Part shown: piece after piece, positions 20,972 through 34,742 of the stretch | Numbering within the stretch: the stretch's first letter is position 1 | Layout: each line of letters begins with the position of its first letter | Origin: Vermamoeba vermiformis | Taxonomy: Eukaryota > Tubulinea > Echinamoebida | Reading direction: 5' to 3' | Assembly (NCBI GenBank): GCA_045837725.1 | Contig: JBEWZL010000124.1 | Location: 248,001 to 312,000, forward strand | DNA: 64,000 nt | Program-made: the position numbers and the translations under genes | The notes under the pieces: model-generated | The model's input: the letters and a program-made list of their open reading frames with translations, nothing else | The model's database searches: none | Told to the model about the DNA's origin: nothing

Positions 20972-23900
20972 TCATTGAGTGTTATTCTGCGTCGAATCTG
21001 CCGGAGCATCGCTTGCAGAAGTATCGGAAGCGGATGAGCGATGGCGATCTCGCTGCGATGAAATTGAGACTCTCTTCTGCTCCTCTAGTACTAGCTCGCC
21101 AGTAGTGTAATGGTCTCGTGGACTATGGCTGCCCCATTGCGCTGGCTGGCCGCTCAACGATGAAGATCTGCTGGACGGATTTGATCCATTTCCGGATGCG
21201 GATGAGTTCGAAGAATACGATTGGTTCGTTGGTGAGCCCGTAACAGTCGTAATAGTCAGGCAAAGCAAGACTAGGTCGGTTAGACGAAGATCTTGGAGAT
21301 TCAGATCTCGGAGAGCTTGCAGAACGAGGACTAGGTAACTTCTGATTGAACGAAATAGGCATTGTTTCTGGCGCTGATTTTGTTCTTAAATTTTTCGGCA
21401 AGAGCTGTGCGAGCGGATCGTAGTGGAAACTCGATAGAAGTAAATGCAAGTTCGGCAACGTCTCGCGTAATGATCTAGTCTCAAGGTCTTGAGAATGCAA
21501 GAGCTATAGTTAGGAGTGTTAGTAACCGAAAATAAATAAATTTGTAACGAAGCGGATGTGGCTTACTTGTTCTAAATTTTTGTTCAGCAAGAAGACTCCA
21601 TATTCAAAACGAGTCCTATCGACACCCTTAGAATACAAAGGATATTTTCCGTTCAAAGGAGGCGGAGAAATGTCGTCGCGGATCATTGACTTGGAGCACA
21701 TCGGGTACATTTGGTATCGCATCGGGATCTAATCAAAATATATTAGGATTGACCACCTTATCGAACATTATACGTACCTCTAAGTACTTCGATAAAAGAG
21801 ACAGAATATGGCACACGTAGCCTAAAGCAACTGAGACTTGTTCTTCGTCGGATCCTGTCAAATAACACGCTGTCAGAAAAGTGTCTATTTACATCATACA
21901 AATGTACTCGCGAATATTATTGTAGTCGCCGTGTATGATATAATGAATATATTTGACGTACCAGTAAATATGGAGTTAGGCAATGGAATACCGTTAATCG
22001 TGTAGACCAAGCCCATTCCATCATCACGTACTTTGATCACGTACACGCGTTGTAGCTGCATAATACATCTTATAGTGTGGAATCTGATCAATTGCTGCGT
22101 TTTCCAAAGCTTTTCCCTACAAGACAAGCACGTTAATGTAAATTAAAATACACGTGCTGGATCCGTCAGTTCGCCTTTCGATTATAGCAGACGACTTACT
22201 TATCGATATTTAGGTTTGCAAGGTGTTCTTCTAACTCCGCTTTTGACGATCCCAATGCTATCTCGGCTTCTTTTAACAGATCTACTTGGGGCAGTATTGC
22301 GGCCTCTTGTGCGGTAATAGAATCTGATTCTGCACGATAAAACATGTGTTAATACGTCGTAGAGGCCATTAACGATAATCTTTATGGCTCTTTAGGCATG
22401 TATAATAACAATCGTACGCCAGCCAAGTGCCAAAAGATCCGGGTGTCACGCAGATCTAAACTTTGCTTTTCAAAAGAGTGACTAATTTACCTTTAGCTAA
22501 GTGTTGCTTTTGCAATGTAACTTGTTGTGAGAGCTGTTTAAATCGATCCAGATGACTATCGCGCTCTTTAATCTTTTCATAATAATCCGCTTGGTTCTTC
22601 AACTTCTGTTCGATTTGTGCCTTTAATTTTGCAATTTCTTCGTGACACTGCGACAATTCTTTCTTCTTTTGAACGATTCTATACCGCTAGTTAGAACTAA
22701 AACGTCAACGCTGAAATTTCTGGTACATACTCTAATACGGCTGCTCGTGATTGAGAAAGCTTTTTGCTGTTCTCATCGAATAATTTACTAGTAATTGGAA
22801 GGTCTTGGATGAGTCCTCGGGTAGTCTAATGCACGAAATTATTATAATAATTGAAATTTTTGCGTTAATTACCATATCATTGCGCAGATCTTCGGTTATG
22901 TACAGCCCGTCAGTCAGCTCAAATAGCAGTGAATTAGCTGGAAACTCAAAGCCCTATCCAGCGTGTGTCATTATATTATTTAGTTGAAATCCAGCCGCAC
23001 TGTCGTAATCGAAAACAGCTGTTGACAACTTACGTTCGCGCTACCAATGTACTGCAACTTTGACAGATCTATTCGCGATTTCAAGCAAAGCTGATAAGGC
23101 TTTGTCGTGCAGTCCCATACATATACCATAAATACTATGTAACAATGTTATTACTCGATTGCTTTAAACATTTTTTTCGCTGCGAAATACACGTACCATT
23201 CGGATCTCCTTCTAATTTGTACAAATATTTTTCTACAGATATTGAACACCAATGAGGATTCTATAAATAATATGCATTAATAAATATACAAAGTGGTTGA
23301 AAAAATTTAAAATGCTACGAACTACACATCATTCAGATCTACATATGATCTTGCAGCTTCTTTAAAATAATAATAATAAAATTATGTATTAGTTGGGAGG
23401 TATAAATACTGTGCCACTATAAGCAAAAAGCAAAAAGAAATTTGATAGGCAAGTGCATGGTGGTCGCGTCAAGTGATAGATCTACAGCTCATAGAGCGGT
23501 AGGGGGGTTGTGTGACCTGTCCACGATGAATTCACCGCGAACAGGTCGCAAATCGAAGAAAATTCGTATGGTAATCCTAGCGGATCGAAGCACTCCCCGT
23601 ATTCTTTCGAAGATCGATTCTTAAATTTCAGTTGTGAAAGGAAAACGAGGAACCACTTCAACCGGTATGGAATTACTATAGAAATCTCCTTTGATCTGTT
23701 CTTGTTCCATCGAGGAAACGAATCTATTTTGCGCTTCCAAACATGTACTCGTCCAGAAGGTGATTTCACAGTTAATAACATAACGTGCACCAATATCAGC
23801 TTGCCCAAACAATACATTCGATAAAGGGAGTATTTAGAGCCACATAGTTTTGAAGAGAACATTATTTTGGGTCTAATTCTCGACAATTTCTGCTGCGCAA

Positions 23901-24541
23901 AAAAATTGTGGATTTGTGGCTGATACTTTTCGTAGCACGTGCTTCGATCAAAATATCCTCTAGTGTGTTACTTACATTACTACTATATACAACTTCGCCC
24001 ATAAAGAAGGGCTGTTCATCGTGCTCAGGATCGGCTGGATTTGTTCCTTCTGTCAAAAAACATCTATTAATCAATCTTTAATAATTACCGTACCAAAAAA
24101 TATAGTTATACTATATTGATGCTATTTAAACCATTGGCACGATTAAAGAAATTAGAGTAGATTTTTTGGTCGTGTCAAATTGATATTCGGTTTAATATGG
24201 AAGCTCGATTGATTACCTTCATGTAATGTAAAAAATGAATCCATTAATATCTTTGATCCTGCCATCTCAAGGCTTCGTGCCATTATTGACTTAACGTGAC
24301 GCAATCTCCTCTGAAAAAACGAAAATTATTAAATAATGTTAATCATCAATAATTGCGTTTATAATCATAATATTTTTTTTGCCAACATAATATAAATTAA
24401 ACAATTAATTTTAAAGGCATTTTTAACGTAATTGAAGATCGATCGAAAAGTAAATAAGATACTGACCAATTCAGGAGGCAGTAACGCCGGTCCATTCTTT
24501 GGAACACTTATCCTCTTCTTTCCTTCACTGCTTTCATTCAT
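20972..24541 (-). CDS. UVRAG/Vps38-like subunit of PI3-kinase complex II
   Basis: The ATG at 24541 begins MNESSEGKKRISVPKNGPAL. A dozen or more short exons encode an N-terminal C2-like region, a coiled coil (HEEIAKLKAQIEQKLKNQAD, DRFKQLSQQVTLQKQHLAK) and the conserved C-terminal domain: LWKTQQLIRFHTIRCIMQL, VYVIKVRDDGMGLVYTINGI, LPNSIFTG, ALGYVCHILSLLSKYLEIPM, YPLYSKGVDRTRFEYGVFLL and NKNLEQ. This block is characteristic of UVRAG, which joins Vps34, Vps15 and Beclin-1 to make PI3P on endosomes and autophagic membranes. A serine/proline-rich tail follows (LPSPRSASSPRSESPRSSS). The reading is clean. VPS39 in the same window acts later in the same membrane pathway. Confidence 0.88.
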
Positions 24542-24864
24542 TGTGTACGTACATAAAAAAAGTCTACGAACAACTAAAAATTTGGATCTTGCATTTTACG
24601 CTTGAACTCTCTGCCGCTCCGGAGCGATGAACATTATGACTTTGTCGCCATATTTCGTAATGTTGAAGCAATCGAGCACACCACTACCGTATAAACGTAG
24701 GATTTATAATTCTAAGCTTTTATTATGCTACAAAATAATATTGTTTAATACACATAGTTCAAATTAAATAAGTTTTTTTCTTTTCGCTCGTTACTAGCAT
24801 TTTTTGCCAGCAACTGCTTTGGATTCGCAAAGAAATCTCAAAATTCCGCTACTTAACGTTAAAA

Positions 24865-27124
24865 TTAAGAGCTATCATCACTTCCGCTGCCAGAATCGGA
24901 GTCATCGTCCTTAGAGACCTCAGAACTCTCGTCAGAAGAATCAGGAACCATCAAAGTAGTCGGGGCCTTGGGAGTCTTGGCCTTTTGTTCAGAAGAAGAC
25001 TCGTCGAAGGCAATGACGTTGGCGACCGGCTGACCGTCATTGTGAGTAGGATTGCCCTAAAAAGGAAATAAGATTAGTACAAATCTTCCATACCGCAATG
25101 GTTCTGGCACTAGTAGATGCTGATAAACAAAGCTAACGATGGATACTTACGGTAATGACAATAGGTTTCATGGGCTGTTCGTCGTCAAACTCGGTCAACA
25201 AAGCGCGCTCAGCGGCCTCACTGACACGCAAGACTTTGCCGGCCTTCAAGATGAACCACATACCAATGGACCAGGCAGCACCCCAGCCGATGATAACCAC
25301 GGCCTGGAGGACTTGAATAGCCAGTTGTTGGCCACCTTGCTGTTAACGCGAGTTATTACAAAACTGATTTTTTCAAGGTCTAATGTTGGATCCAAACTTA
25401 CGCCCAAGAACAAACCACCGTGAATAGTGTTTTTGCCATAAGCAGCGTTGATAAGAGGAATATCGGCGAATAAACCAACCGACAAAACACCCCAAAGACC
25501 ACCGCCCAAGTGTACGACTGAAGCGTCGATGGGATCGTCAATTTTAAGTCTGTTTTGATACATGCGCGAGACCCAGAAATAAACCCAAGCGGAGACGACT
25601 AATAATTATAATTAATATTATTGAAAATTAAGCTGAATTGTACGTACAGCCAATAATAACGGCAGCCCAAGGTCGGACGACGGCGCAGGGAGCGGTAATG
25701 CTGACCAATCCGGCCAAAGTAGCGTTCAAAGTGATAGGAAGGTTCCAATCTTGCATGAACAATCGCTAAGAGACGGTAATTAATTAAACTAATAATTCAC
25801 TAACGTTGCATTAATTTCCTTAATATTTTAAATAATTCCTACTTACAGCTAAGGCTAAACCAGTAATACCAGCAATAGCAGGAGATAACGTAGTGTTTAC
25901 AACGACAAGCGAAGAAACCTCGTAAGCTGTAAAATTGAATCAAATTAATTATTTTCTTATTTTAGAAATTGATCCCGCGTTTGTTAATTACCTCCATTAA
26001 TCAAAGCCAAAGTTGAACCACCGTTGAAGCCGTACCAGCCGAACCACAAGATAAAAGTACCCAAGGTCATCAAAGGAATGTTTGAAGGCTCGAACTCCGA
26101 AGCACGACGAGGGTTGAAGCGATCGATACGAGCACCGACGATGATAGCACCTAGAGCAACATTTAATATTGATTCATGTTGCAGAATATAATTGAAAGCT
26201 TACCAGTCAAAGCGCAAATTCCTCCAGTCATGTGCACAACACCACTACCCGCGAAGTCAATGACACCGTTGCCGTAAAGAGGATCGGATCTGAAAGCGCT
26301 TAACCAGCCAGCGGAAGCCCAGCACCCTTAATTAAAAATATTACATCAGTTAAATTGATTATTCATGATTTGCGATTTGTTCGCGACATCTGTGCGCTCG
26401 GTGGATTTCGAAACTTACAGTGAGCAATGAACGGGTAAACAATTGTCGCGCATATGGCGCAAAAGATCAAATAAGCTCTGAAGCGAGTTCTTTCGGCCAT
26501 CGCACCAGATACGATAGTAGTTGAGGCGGCACAGAACGTCCACTAGAGAATTATGAGCTTAGACCAACCGTAAAAATAGGAAATAATTATTGCTAACCTG
26601 GAAGAACCAAATCCAATAAGATCCGGGGGTAGGAGAAGTCTCCCAATCCGTGAACACGAACCATTGAGTGCCGATAAAGCCATTAGGCCTGTCGGGGTGG
26701 TCTCCAAAAGCAATACCATATCCCACTAGCCACCAACTGAGTGCAGTCACGCACGGACCAACGACGTTCTTATTAATAAAATTATTCAGATCTTTAGCCG
26801 TTGCGTAACAATTTTAAAAATAAAAATCGATTTTTAAACAATACCAACCTTGAGCATGATACTAATTTCATGTCTTCTTCGGACACCTCCTGTTTCAACC
26901 ATGACGAAACCAGTTTGCATAACTAACGTCAGGAGGTTAATCCACAGTAACTACGGATTAGTTCGCCAGTACTTACAGAAGACCAAGAAACCGGTTAGCA
27001 GAGTCCATCCTACGTTAATAGACACTTCGTCAGCGGCAATTTTAGACTCGAGTGCGCCTATTCTGTCTTGCAGGCCTGCCACGATACCGGCAAGCTCATC
27101 CAGCGACGTTACATTCAACGCCAT
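24865..27124 (-). CDS. Ammonium transporter (Amt/Rh family)
   Basis: Exon 1 (27124 to about 26975) encodes [20 protein letters not shown] and joins at a GTAAGT donor to [15 protein letters not shown], the standard second-helix motif. Later exons give [48 protein letters not shown] (with the conserved Asp and first pore His), [47 protein letters not shown] (second pore His) and a last helix. About eleven membrane spans are expected. The cytoplasmic tail is acidic and serine-rich ([20 protein letters not shown]), which is often a phosphoregulated region in this family. The protein moves ammonium across the plasma or contractile-vacuole membrane. It has about nine exons and no damage. Confidence 0.92.
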
Positions 27125-27348
27125 TGTTTGTTCGTACTTTTAATTGATGTGTTTCACAAGTTAGTAGTAAAATAAGTTTTATCATGGAGTGTTCACAAAA
27201 AACAAAATCTTTAGTGATAAAACCGGTCTAATTATGGCAAAGTCAATCTCCCCATACATCTCGACGTTATGTATTTTGCATGCGCCGGCAAACTTTTATA
27301 TTCGAGCACGTTCGATCATAGGAAGACAACAACTGATAAACATCAGCG

Positions 27349-28883
27349 ATGTTGAAGAACCCTGAGGAAAACGTAAGCTCTACACTATCCGCTAATGATT
27401 CCGATTGCTCACGCCCTTGTTTAGCCGATTCGTCCGACGACGATCTTCAAAACAAAGCAGCCCATTAAAAGGTTGAAATTATTCGATAATTTGTTAGTCA
27501 GCTCAAGTGCAGATAGCAAGTTGCGTGTTTGGAATATTAATGATCGAACCGGAGTTCTCGCTCCTGCAGCAACTCTCAAAGGCCACACAGGGCCCGTAAC
27601 AAAGATTAAATTACACGATGGCTTATTATACACTTTAAGCACACGAGACGAAGTATTGCGCTCTTGGGATCTGAAGGTAATCAGGATTATTTAATTTCTG
27701 TCGGATTTATTTAAAAAATCAATATTCTTATAAAATCGTGGTTATTGCGTAAAGTAATTAATTCATATTATGGCATAGACGAACACCCAAGTCAAAGCCT
27801 TCAAAGGCCACAGCAAATACTTAACGTCGTTCGTCATCGACAACAAAGACAACACAATTTACACCTCGTCATTTGATCACCTTATAATTGCATGGGATAT
27901 GAAGGTATGCATAGATATAAGCTATGAACGCAGTAATTTCAAATATAAACATTATATGTGCTCCGGAATCGCTTTACGCCCAATCGGAATTTTTGATCGG
28001 ACTTTGCGACCGGGGTAAATAAATCATTTCTCTGACACCTGTTTATTGCAGACCGGCGAAGCCAAGGGTGCCTTTAAGGGACACGAGGACGGAGTCACAT
28101 CGATCAAGCTCGCAGACGATTTCTTGATTTCATGTTCTGCCGACAAAACCATCCGAATCTGGACAAAGAAGGCAAGTCTCGGAACTCAATTCGCCAAATG
28201 AGAGTCAATATCTAACAAGTTATTATACAGACTGGTCAGTGCACGAAGATATTGCACGGACACAGCAGCTTCATTTTCGGTATGCACGTAGATGGAGGCA
28301 AGATCTACAGTCATTCCCAGGACGGTACAGTGCGTATTTGGAACATTAAGGTAAGTGACTTATTTGGTAATTTTTCGTTGTTCCCTCGCAATAATCCACG
28401 ACTAATCATTGCCGTAATTCTTCAGACCGGAGAGCAAATCCAAACTGTGGAAGTCGGTTACCCAGTTATCAACATGAAGGTCTCAAAGAAAACACTGTTT
28501 ACTCAAGGTGCTAAGCAAGTCAACTCTTTCTCGCTCAAAGGAAAAGAGTCCGATGTTTACGAAGGTCACTCAGCTCCCATCCTTTGCTCGGTGTTTTACA
28601 AGAACTACTTCTTCACGGGAGCCGCCGACGCGACGATTCGTGGTTGGAGCTGGAAGGTAAGTCCATGTCTTAGTGTCGGCGCATTCCTGTGCCATTTTTA
28701 AAGCTCGGAACTAACCCCGATCTGCAGCGAGGAAAACAAGCCCACTTGTTCCGCGGACACGAGGCTGCCGTTAACAGTGTTGTCGTTAAGGATAACTGGT
28801 TGTATTCCGGTGGTCAAGACGGAAGCATTATTCAATGGAAGAACGAAGTTTACATGAAGGAAGAGCACGGTGGATGGGTGTAA
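27349..28883 (+). CDS. WD40 beta-propeller protein
   Basis: The predicted start is at 27349 (MLKNPEEN, then a GTAAGC donor). The next exon begins PIKRLKLFDN at about 27460. Each following exon is close to one propeller blade: KLRVWNIN and RSWDLK, then AFKGHSKYLTSF with IIAWDMK, AFKGHEDGVTSI with TIRIWTKK, HGHSSFIFGMHV with TVRIWNIK, YEGHSAPILCSV with TIRGWSWK, and FRGHEAAVNSVV with SIIQWKNEV. About seven or eight blades are seen. Every blade exon ends in a lysine codon before a phase-0 intron. WD40 propellers are protein-binding scaffolds; the F-box/TRAF7-like pairing is not present, so no specific partner can be named. Confidence 0.82.
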
Positions 28884-29107
28884 CCTGCTGCCTTGATATT
28901 CCCTGTATTATAGTTATTAATTTTGTCTTCGTTTGTGCTATATTTTTTCCTCGCCCTCCTTGTAATAAAGTAAATATTTTTCGAGCTAGGAGAAATTAAT
29001 ATGATCGAGCCCGCCAGTTTTAGATGAGAACAAAATTTTGAATCCTGTGACCGTTTTTTGTCTTTATGTTGACACGAAGCCGACCACATTAGATTTTTAG
29101 AACAAGT

Positions 29108-30551
29108 ATGGCAACCAAAGGTATGTGGTAGTTGGTTTACTAAGTTCGATCGACTGAGCGCATCGACAGAACTTACCGCCTACGAAAAGCGTCGATTGGA
29201 AAATATCAAACGAAATGAAGAGCTATTAGCTCAGCTGGGTATCGATAAAGTCAAAGCTGATATTGCAGTGGAAGATGACGATTCTAATTCAAGGTAATTA
29301 TTATCAGCGTATTATGGATATTTATTTCTCGCGTCAATAGTAAAATTATAACGCCGTATAGATTACATAACATGCAGCTATAATTGATAATTTATTAGTG
29401 TGATTGGCAAAAAGCGAAAGCTTGATCCTTTGGAGAACGGCAAACGCCGAAAGGAGGGTAAGAGATGCGCTGAATAAATTAATTTAATTTGTTATTAATA
29501 TCAAATTAAGCGAGGACGGGAACAATTACAAGCCCTGGTCGAGTTTCTTCGCGGTTACGTGGTTTACCGCCAGATCATCCCGAGGGAATCCAAGAGGAGG
29601 ACGAGATTGAGGCCGAAAAGCTAGCCAGAAAAGTCAACGGCAAATCTGCTCCTAAGAAAAAGAAATCTAAGGCCCATAAGGTAATTTAAGTCGTTTTCTC
29701 GTCGATCGCATCCCTAATTCTTTTAGCCTGACTTCCAAACACTCATTTCTCCTATGGAATATTGGGAAAAGAAGAATAAGAAGCCCAAGATTGTAGTTGA
29801 CGGACATTTCAAAGGCTGGGTCAACCCTGAATACGTCAAAAAGTATAACCTTCCTGCAACTGAGGTTGATTTGAATACAAAGGACGGTGAGTGAAAAATA
29901 TCACTATAGTATGAACCAAGTTTACTTATTCAGCTTAAAGACGATAAAAAGAAAAAGAAGGGAAGCACAGTACGTGTCAGTGCGAAGGATCGGTAAGTTT
30001 CTTTGAGTTGTCCAAGCGGATAACATGCTAATTAGTTATTTATAGTGCTGCTGGACTGTTACACAAAAATCCTAACGCTTATTTCTACCGCCACAACGCT
30101 CCTGGGTAAGTGCACCATTGTTCGTGACTTTGTGAGAAACGCCTTAGGCTTAATATTGTTATTATTAGTGTTTCGCAATCAATGGGCGAATGGTCTGGTG
30201 AAGAATACGAATTATTTGTCTCTATTGTTGAGAAATATGGCGCTGGTGACAGATGGGGTAAGTTCGTGTGCAGATGCCCAGTCATTCGCTACGCGTAGTT
30301 TGGTTCTTATTTGCATTTTATTAATTAATACCTGTATTTTAGGATTATTCTCGAGTTATATTCCTCATCGAGTCGGCTATCAGTGCGCTAATTTCTATCG
30401 TTATTACGTATTGCCAAAAGGAGAGATTGTCGATCCGAACTACTACTTCACACCTGATGGCGAAGTGGTGTATGTGCCACCTAAAGGCAAGACGGGCAGT
30501 ATTGTACGTGTTGTAGAAGAGGAAGAGTCGTCAAGTGCAGCCAACAATTAA
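29108..30551 (+). CDS. SANT/Myb-domain nuclear protein
   Basis: Exon 1 is ATGGCAACCAAAG, spliced to AACTTACCGCC, giving MATKELTAYEKRRLENIKRN. This is followed by ELLAQLGIDKVKAD, basic stretches (KKRKLDPLENGKRRK, SAPKKKKSKAHK), PMEYWEKKNKKPKIVVDG, WVNPEYVKKYNLP and LLHKNPNAYFYRH. The C-terminus holds a SANT-like domain: MGEWSGEEYELFVSIVEKYG, DRWGLFSSYIPHRVGYQCAN and FYRYYVLPKGEIVDPNYYF. The protein ends EEEESSSAANN. SANT domains bind DNA or histone tails, and the basic clusters suggest nuclear import. Homologues of this layout occur in several protists, but the role is not established. Eight or so exons are seen without breaks. Confidence 0.72.
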
Positions 30552-30738
30552 TTTAATAATTTGTATTGTAAATAAAGCTTTGTTAAGAATAAGCCATGAT
30601 TTTGAAAGCGACGTTAAGTTAATATTATATGATGCACATGTAAACTGCTTTAAAAGCGGATGCAAGTCAAGCTGTCGGAAATTATGAACATTCAAAAGAC
30701 GTTTTTGATACACTACACCACATGAGGCTATTTTAACA

Positions 30739-33700
30739 ATGTCATCGACGAAAATGGGGAACCAACCGCCAAACGGACAAAGTCAAGATAATACTAGCAA
30801 GCCTGGTAGTGGTCGAACAAGCAAAGATCTGGGACACCGAGATCCAGCTGCAGAAGAAAATTATGGAAATAAAAATGAGCCAATTGAGGAGGAGCCGGAA
30901 GAGGGTTCAATGTTTTCTGGCTTGGATGTGAACGACGGAGATGGCGATCGAGACACCAAGGAAAAAGAGGAAGGGTCAATTTTTAATCAATTATCTGTTG
31001 GTGAAAATACAGAAGATGGAAACGAGAGCTCTATGTTCGAGTATGTATATTTAATTAATGGCAATAATAATTTTCAAACCAAATTTCTATTTTACGAGAT
31101 CGAAGGTCTTGCTCCCTTACGATATTTACTGATGTAATATCATTAAAAAATTAATAATTTGCTAATATTAATTTTTATAGTGGAATGAACGTTGGAGCTG
31201 AAGATGCGTCCAGTCCACGCGGATCTGCCTTCGATTTTATCTCAAAGTCAGACCCAGACGTTGAAATAGAAACAAGCATTATTAGCGAGGAAAATGCCGA
31301 AGAATCAGTTTTTAGCTTTTTAAATAAAGCCAAGGAAGGGGACGAATCATCGAGTGATACTGTAATTACAATCGTAATCATTTCCTAATTAAGAGATCAC
31401 GTGCTAACTATTTGCAGGATGCTGGAGAGTCTGAAGAAGAGACTGTTTCTGTTCCTGTAGTCAATGAAAAGAAGCCTGAGTCCGTCAAAGCCTCGGAGCC
31501 CAAGCAAGATTCGACACCAAAATCTCGTGTCCAAGTTGAGGTGTCAACGCCAGAAAAGACCAGCAACAAGAGCCCTGCGGCAGAAGTGAAGAAAACTACT
31601 GCGCCAAGCACTCCCGTAATGTCTAGCACACCTGCAAAGGCTCAAGAGAAGCAGCCCACGAAGACTGCTCAGACCAACTCTCCCTTCGCGTCACCTGCTA
31701 CGCCTATCAGAGTTTCTGTATTCGAAGCTAACAGTCCTGAAGCCGAATTAGAATATCAATTGAGCGAATTAAGTGACAGTTTGAACGAGTACGCGACACG
31801 CTTGCAAGGAGTGGGTCAGAAGTTATTGCTCGCAGCCAACACTCGTAAAGAGTTACTTTCTAAGATTATGAAGGTATTATACAGACCTACCAACCGAAGT
31901 TAATCTAATGTATTGATTTAGACACAACGCGCAATGAAAGATGTTGAAAAAGCGGAGAGCAAAGCGTCAAAGGAAGAACTCTACGAGGAGGCTGCGGAAC
32001 TGAGTCTAAAGGCACAAAGCATGAAAGAAGACATTGCAAATTTCGAGTCGCAAATTAGCGATCAAGAAGACTTGATTATTGATTTGGAACTCGAGAAGAA
32101 GACCATTGTGCGCGAAGAGTTGAAGCTGCGAAAAGCTCAGCAAGCCAAGTTGACTACATTAGAGGTACGTCTTAGTATAATATATCCCTCTAATAGTAGT
32201 TCTTACGGTTCATTTAGAGCAAGCATTCATCGCTTCTGAAGCAGTACTTGGAGAAGACCAAGAGCCAACGTGCCGACCACGAGGACAAGATTAAGTCTAT
32301 CACTGATAGCATTAAGAAGGGCTTGAGGTACGCAGTAAATATATGCTGCAATTAACAGTTTCTAACATGCCTTTGTGTAGCCACATTGAGCTTGACGAGA
32401 AGATTCTGAAGGAGAAAGAGTCACGCATGAACGAGTCTATCGAGCAGCAAACAAAACCGTTCCTTGACGAGCGAAACACTTGGGCTGATAAAAAGACAAA
32501 AGTTCAAGCTGAGATCGAAGAGTTGATGGAGAAGCTGAAAGCCAAGCAACAAGAAGAGAAAGAAATCGATTCGAACATGCAATCGGTGGAAGACAAGATT
32601 ACCTACGTTAAATCTAGGTTCCAAAAAGAGCTCGACAAGTTGGAGAGCGAGTGGAGTTCTATCAAAGAGCAGCGTGATCAGTTTGAGAAGGACAAGGTAC
32701 GTGTACTCGAGCGGCGGAGTTTAGGTTAATTTTGACGTTTTGCACAGCTGGCTCTTGAAGTCGAAAAGAAGCGTTGGGAACAAGACTTCCAGCAGATTGA
32801 AACAAAAGAAAAGCAGCAGAAGAATCTGTTCCAGAAGATTCAACAAGAAGGCTCGAAGAACACTGCTGCCATTTCAACTCTCGAGCATTTGAGTGCTCCT
32901 AATCGCACTAACGGAACCACATTGGTGATGCCATTGACTAAGATCAAGTCCTCTGCTAGCGGTGGTCAATCAACCGAAAAACTTCGTGCTGAGTTGGTCG
33001 AACAAGAGACTGCTATTAAGGAGTTGGCAGCTCAAGTCTTGGCCTCGCAAAAGCAAATTATCTCGTTGAAGCAAGGCATCGCTGCTATTAACAACGATAT
33101 CTTGCCTAATTTGGAAAAGAACAAGAAGGTTGCTGTTGCTGGCAGACAGTTCAAAGAGGCCAGTCAGTTCCAAAAGGAGATCAAGGACGCCAATACAGAG
33201 CTCGCTGAAAAAGAAGCCTCGTTAAAAGAGTTGGAGCAATCCGTCACTGTTATGAACGATGAGCTCGCACAACGCGAGGAGCAATTGCGTGGCACATCTG
33301 AGAACTTGGCCAAGGTCGAGAGCGAAGTTGACATGAAGCTTATTGAAGAGTTCAGCGCGGCTATTAGAACCCTGCGGGCTGATTTGAAGTACGTAACTGC
33401 CTTATCCTGTTTAGCAGAGGCAATCTAACGTACGTTTTGCAGGGAAAAGAAATACAAAGACAAGACCGAAGAGCAGTTCATGCGTGTTGAGCTCGAGGCG
33501 TTGAAGGTCCAATTGATCAACATTAAGTTGAAGCATGACATGCCCACAGAAGAAGACGAGAAGCCCGAGAAAGAAGACGTTCCTGAGCCTAAGGAAGAAG
33601 AGAAGCCCGTGCCAAAGTCACCTGTCGTCGAAGAAAAGGAACCTGAAGCTGAGGTTGTCGCTGAACTTGAAAGCACGAGCCTCATCCCGACCGAGAATGT

Positions 33701-34260
33701 GTGGAGCAAAGACGATGCAGCCGTTGAAAGTAGCACCATTGAGATTGCCGATGAAGAGACTGTCGAAGATAAGAAGGAAGAAGTAGAGCCTCAGGCTGAA
33801 GAGACCGGTGCGGATCCAGCTGTTGATCCGGATCAAACTGTCGAGGGTGAGAATAAGGACGATGTCGAAGTCACTATTGAAGAAGGAGAAGGCGGATCAA
33901 GCTTGTTTGATGGTCTTGCCGTTGACGCTGAAGAAGAGAACGTCGAGCCACAGCCGGCACAAGAAGAGGATCCCGAGGCCAAACGACAAAAGTTACTTGA
34001 CGAGAAGAATAAGGAACTCGAGGGTTATAGACAACAACTTCAGGACTTGGAAGCCAAGCTAGAAGATGTTTGTGCGCGAAATGAATACGAAGAAGCATGT
34101 AAGTACCTTCGTTCAGCCTTCACTTTACAACACTAGATCTACTTCCGAAATAATCACAACGGACACTAATATTTATATCATTATAGACATCATCGATACC
34201 GAGATAAAAGAAGTAAATACGAAGATTGAAGCAGTTCAGGCTGAAATCCAGGCGATCTAG
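30739..34260 (+). CDS. Long coiled-coil protein with UVR motif and repeated short F-x-x-L motifs
   Basis: The ATG at 30739 starts an acidic, disordered N-terminus containing EEGSMFSGLDV, EEGSIFNQLSV and NESSMFEGMNV. ESVFSFLNK follows, and GGSSLFDGLAV appears much later. A proline/serine/lysine-rich stretch comes next, then several hundred residues of heptad coiled coil (LSDSLNEYATRLQGVGQKLL, DSNMQSVEDKITYVKSRFQK, EIKDANTELAEKEASLKELE). A very acidic region then precedes a UVR-like helical hairpin (KRQKLLDEKNKELEGYRQQL, CARNEYEEADIIDTEIKEV). About nine exons encode roughly 950 residues. UVR motifs mediate protein-protein contacts. The protein is probably a cytoskeletal or membrane scaffold; no orthologue with known function is recognised. 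Confidence 0.75.
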
Positions 34261-34742
34261 GATCGCCTTGTTCACTGAACTGGATCCGCTTCGATTGTAC
34301 AAAATAAGATCAGTTCATCGCACAATTAATTATAATATATAACATTATCGAACTGTAAATAAACGGATCTACTACTTGCATGAGATACAAGCGCACTAAT
34401 GTCAACTACATCCAAAACGTTACCTCCAAATATTATGCAGTTGAAGCTATTGAATGTGCCTCGTATTTTCTATTTGTGTCATATTATGTTACTTTAGCAA
34501 GTTGAGCTGCTTCAATTGTTTCGCGTTCGATCCAGCTGATTTTTCGTGATGGAAATCAGGGTTTATTTGGCATTAGAAAATATTGTACCGATAGTATATT
34601 ACATCGTGAATAGCTAGAACGTTATATATAGTGGTGACGAAGCGATTCTATCAATTGTTTTGAAATCTGGCACAAAAAAATTATGAGCCTAAAAAATACA
34701 TGCATAATTAAATTAAATATTAATTACCTCTTGACACATCAT
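34261..34742. other. Convergent 3' intergenic gap
   Basis: This AT-rich spacer of about 480 bases lies between the ends of the coiled-coil gene and NDUFA8. It contains GGATCC at about 34282 and GGATCT at about 34365. No gene, RNA or repeat was recognised. Confidence 0.5.
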
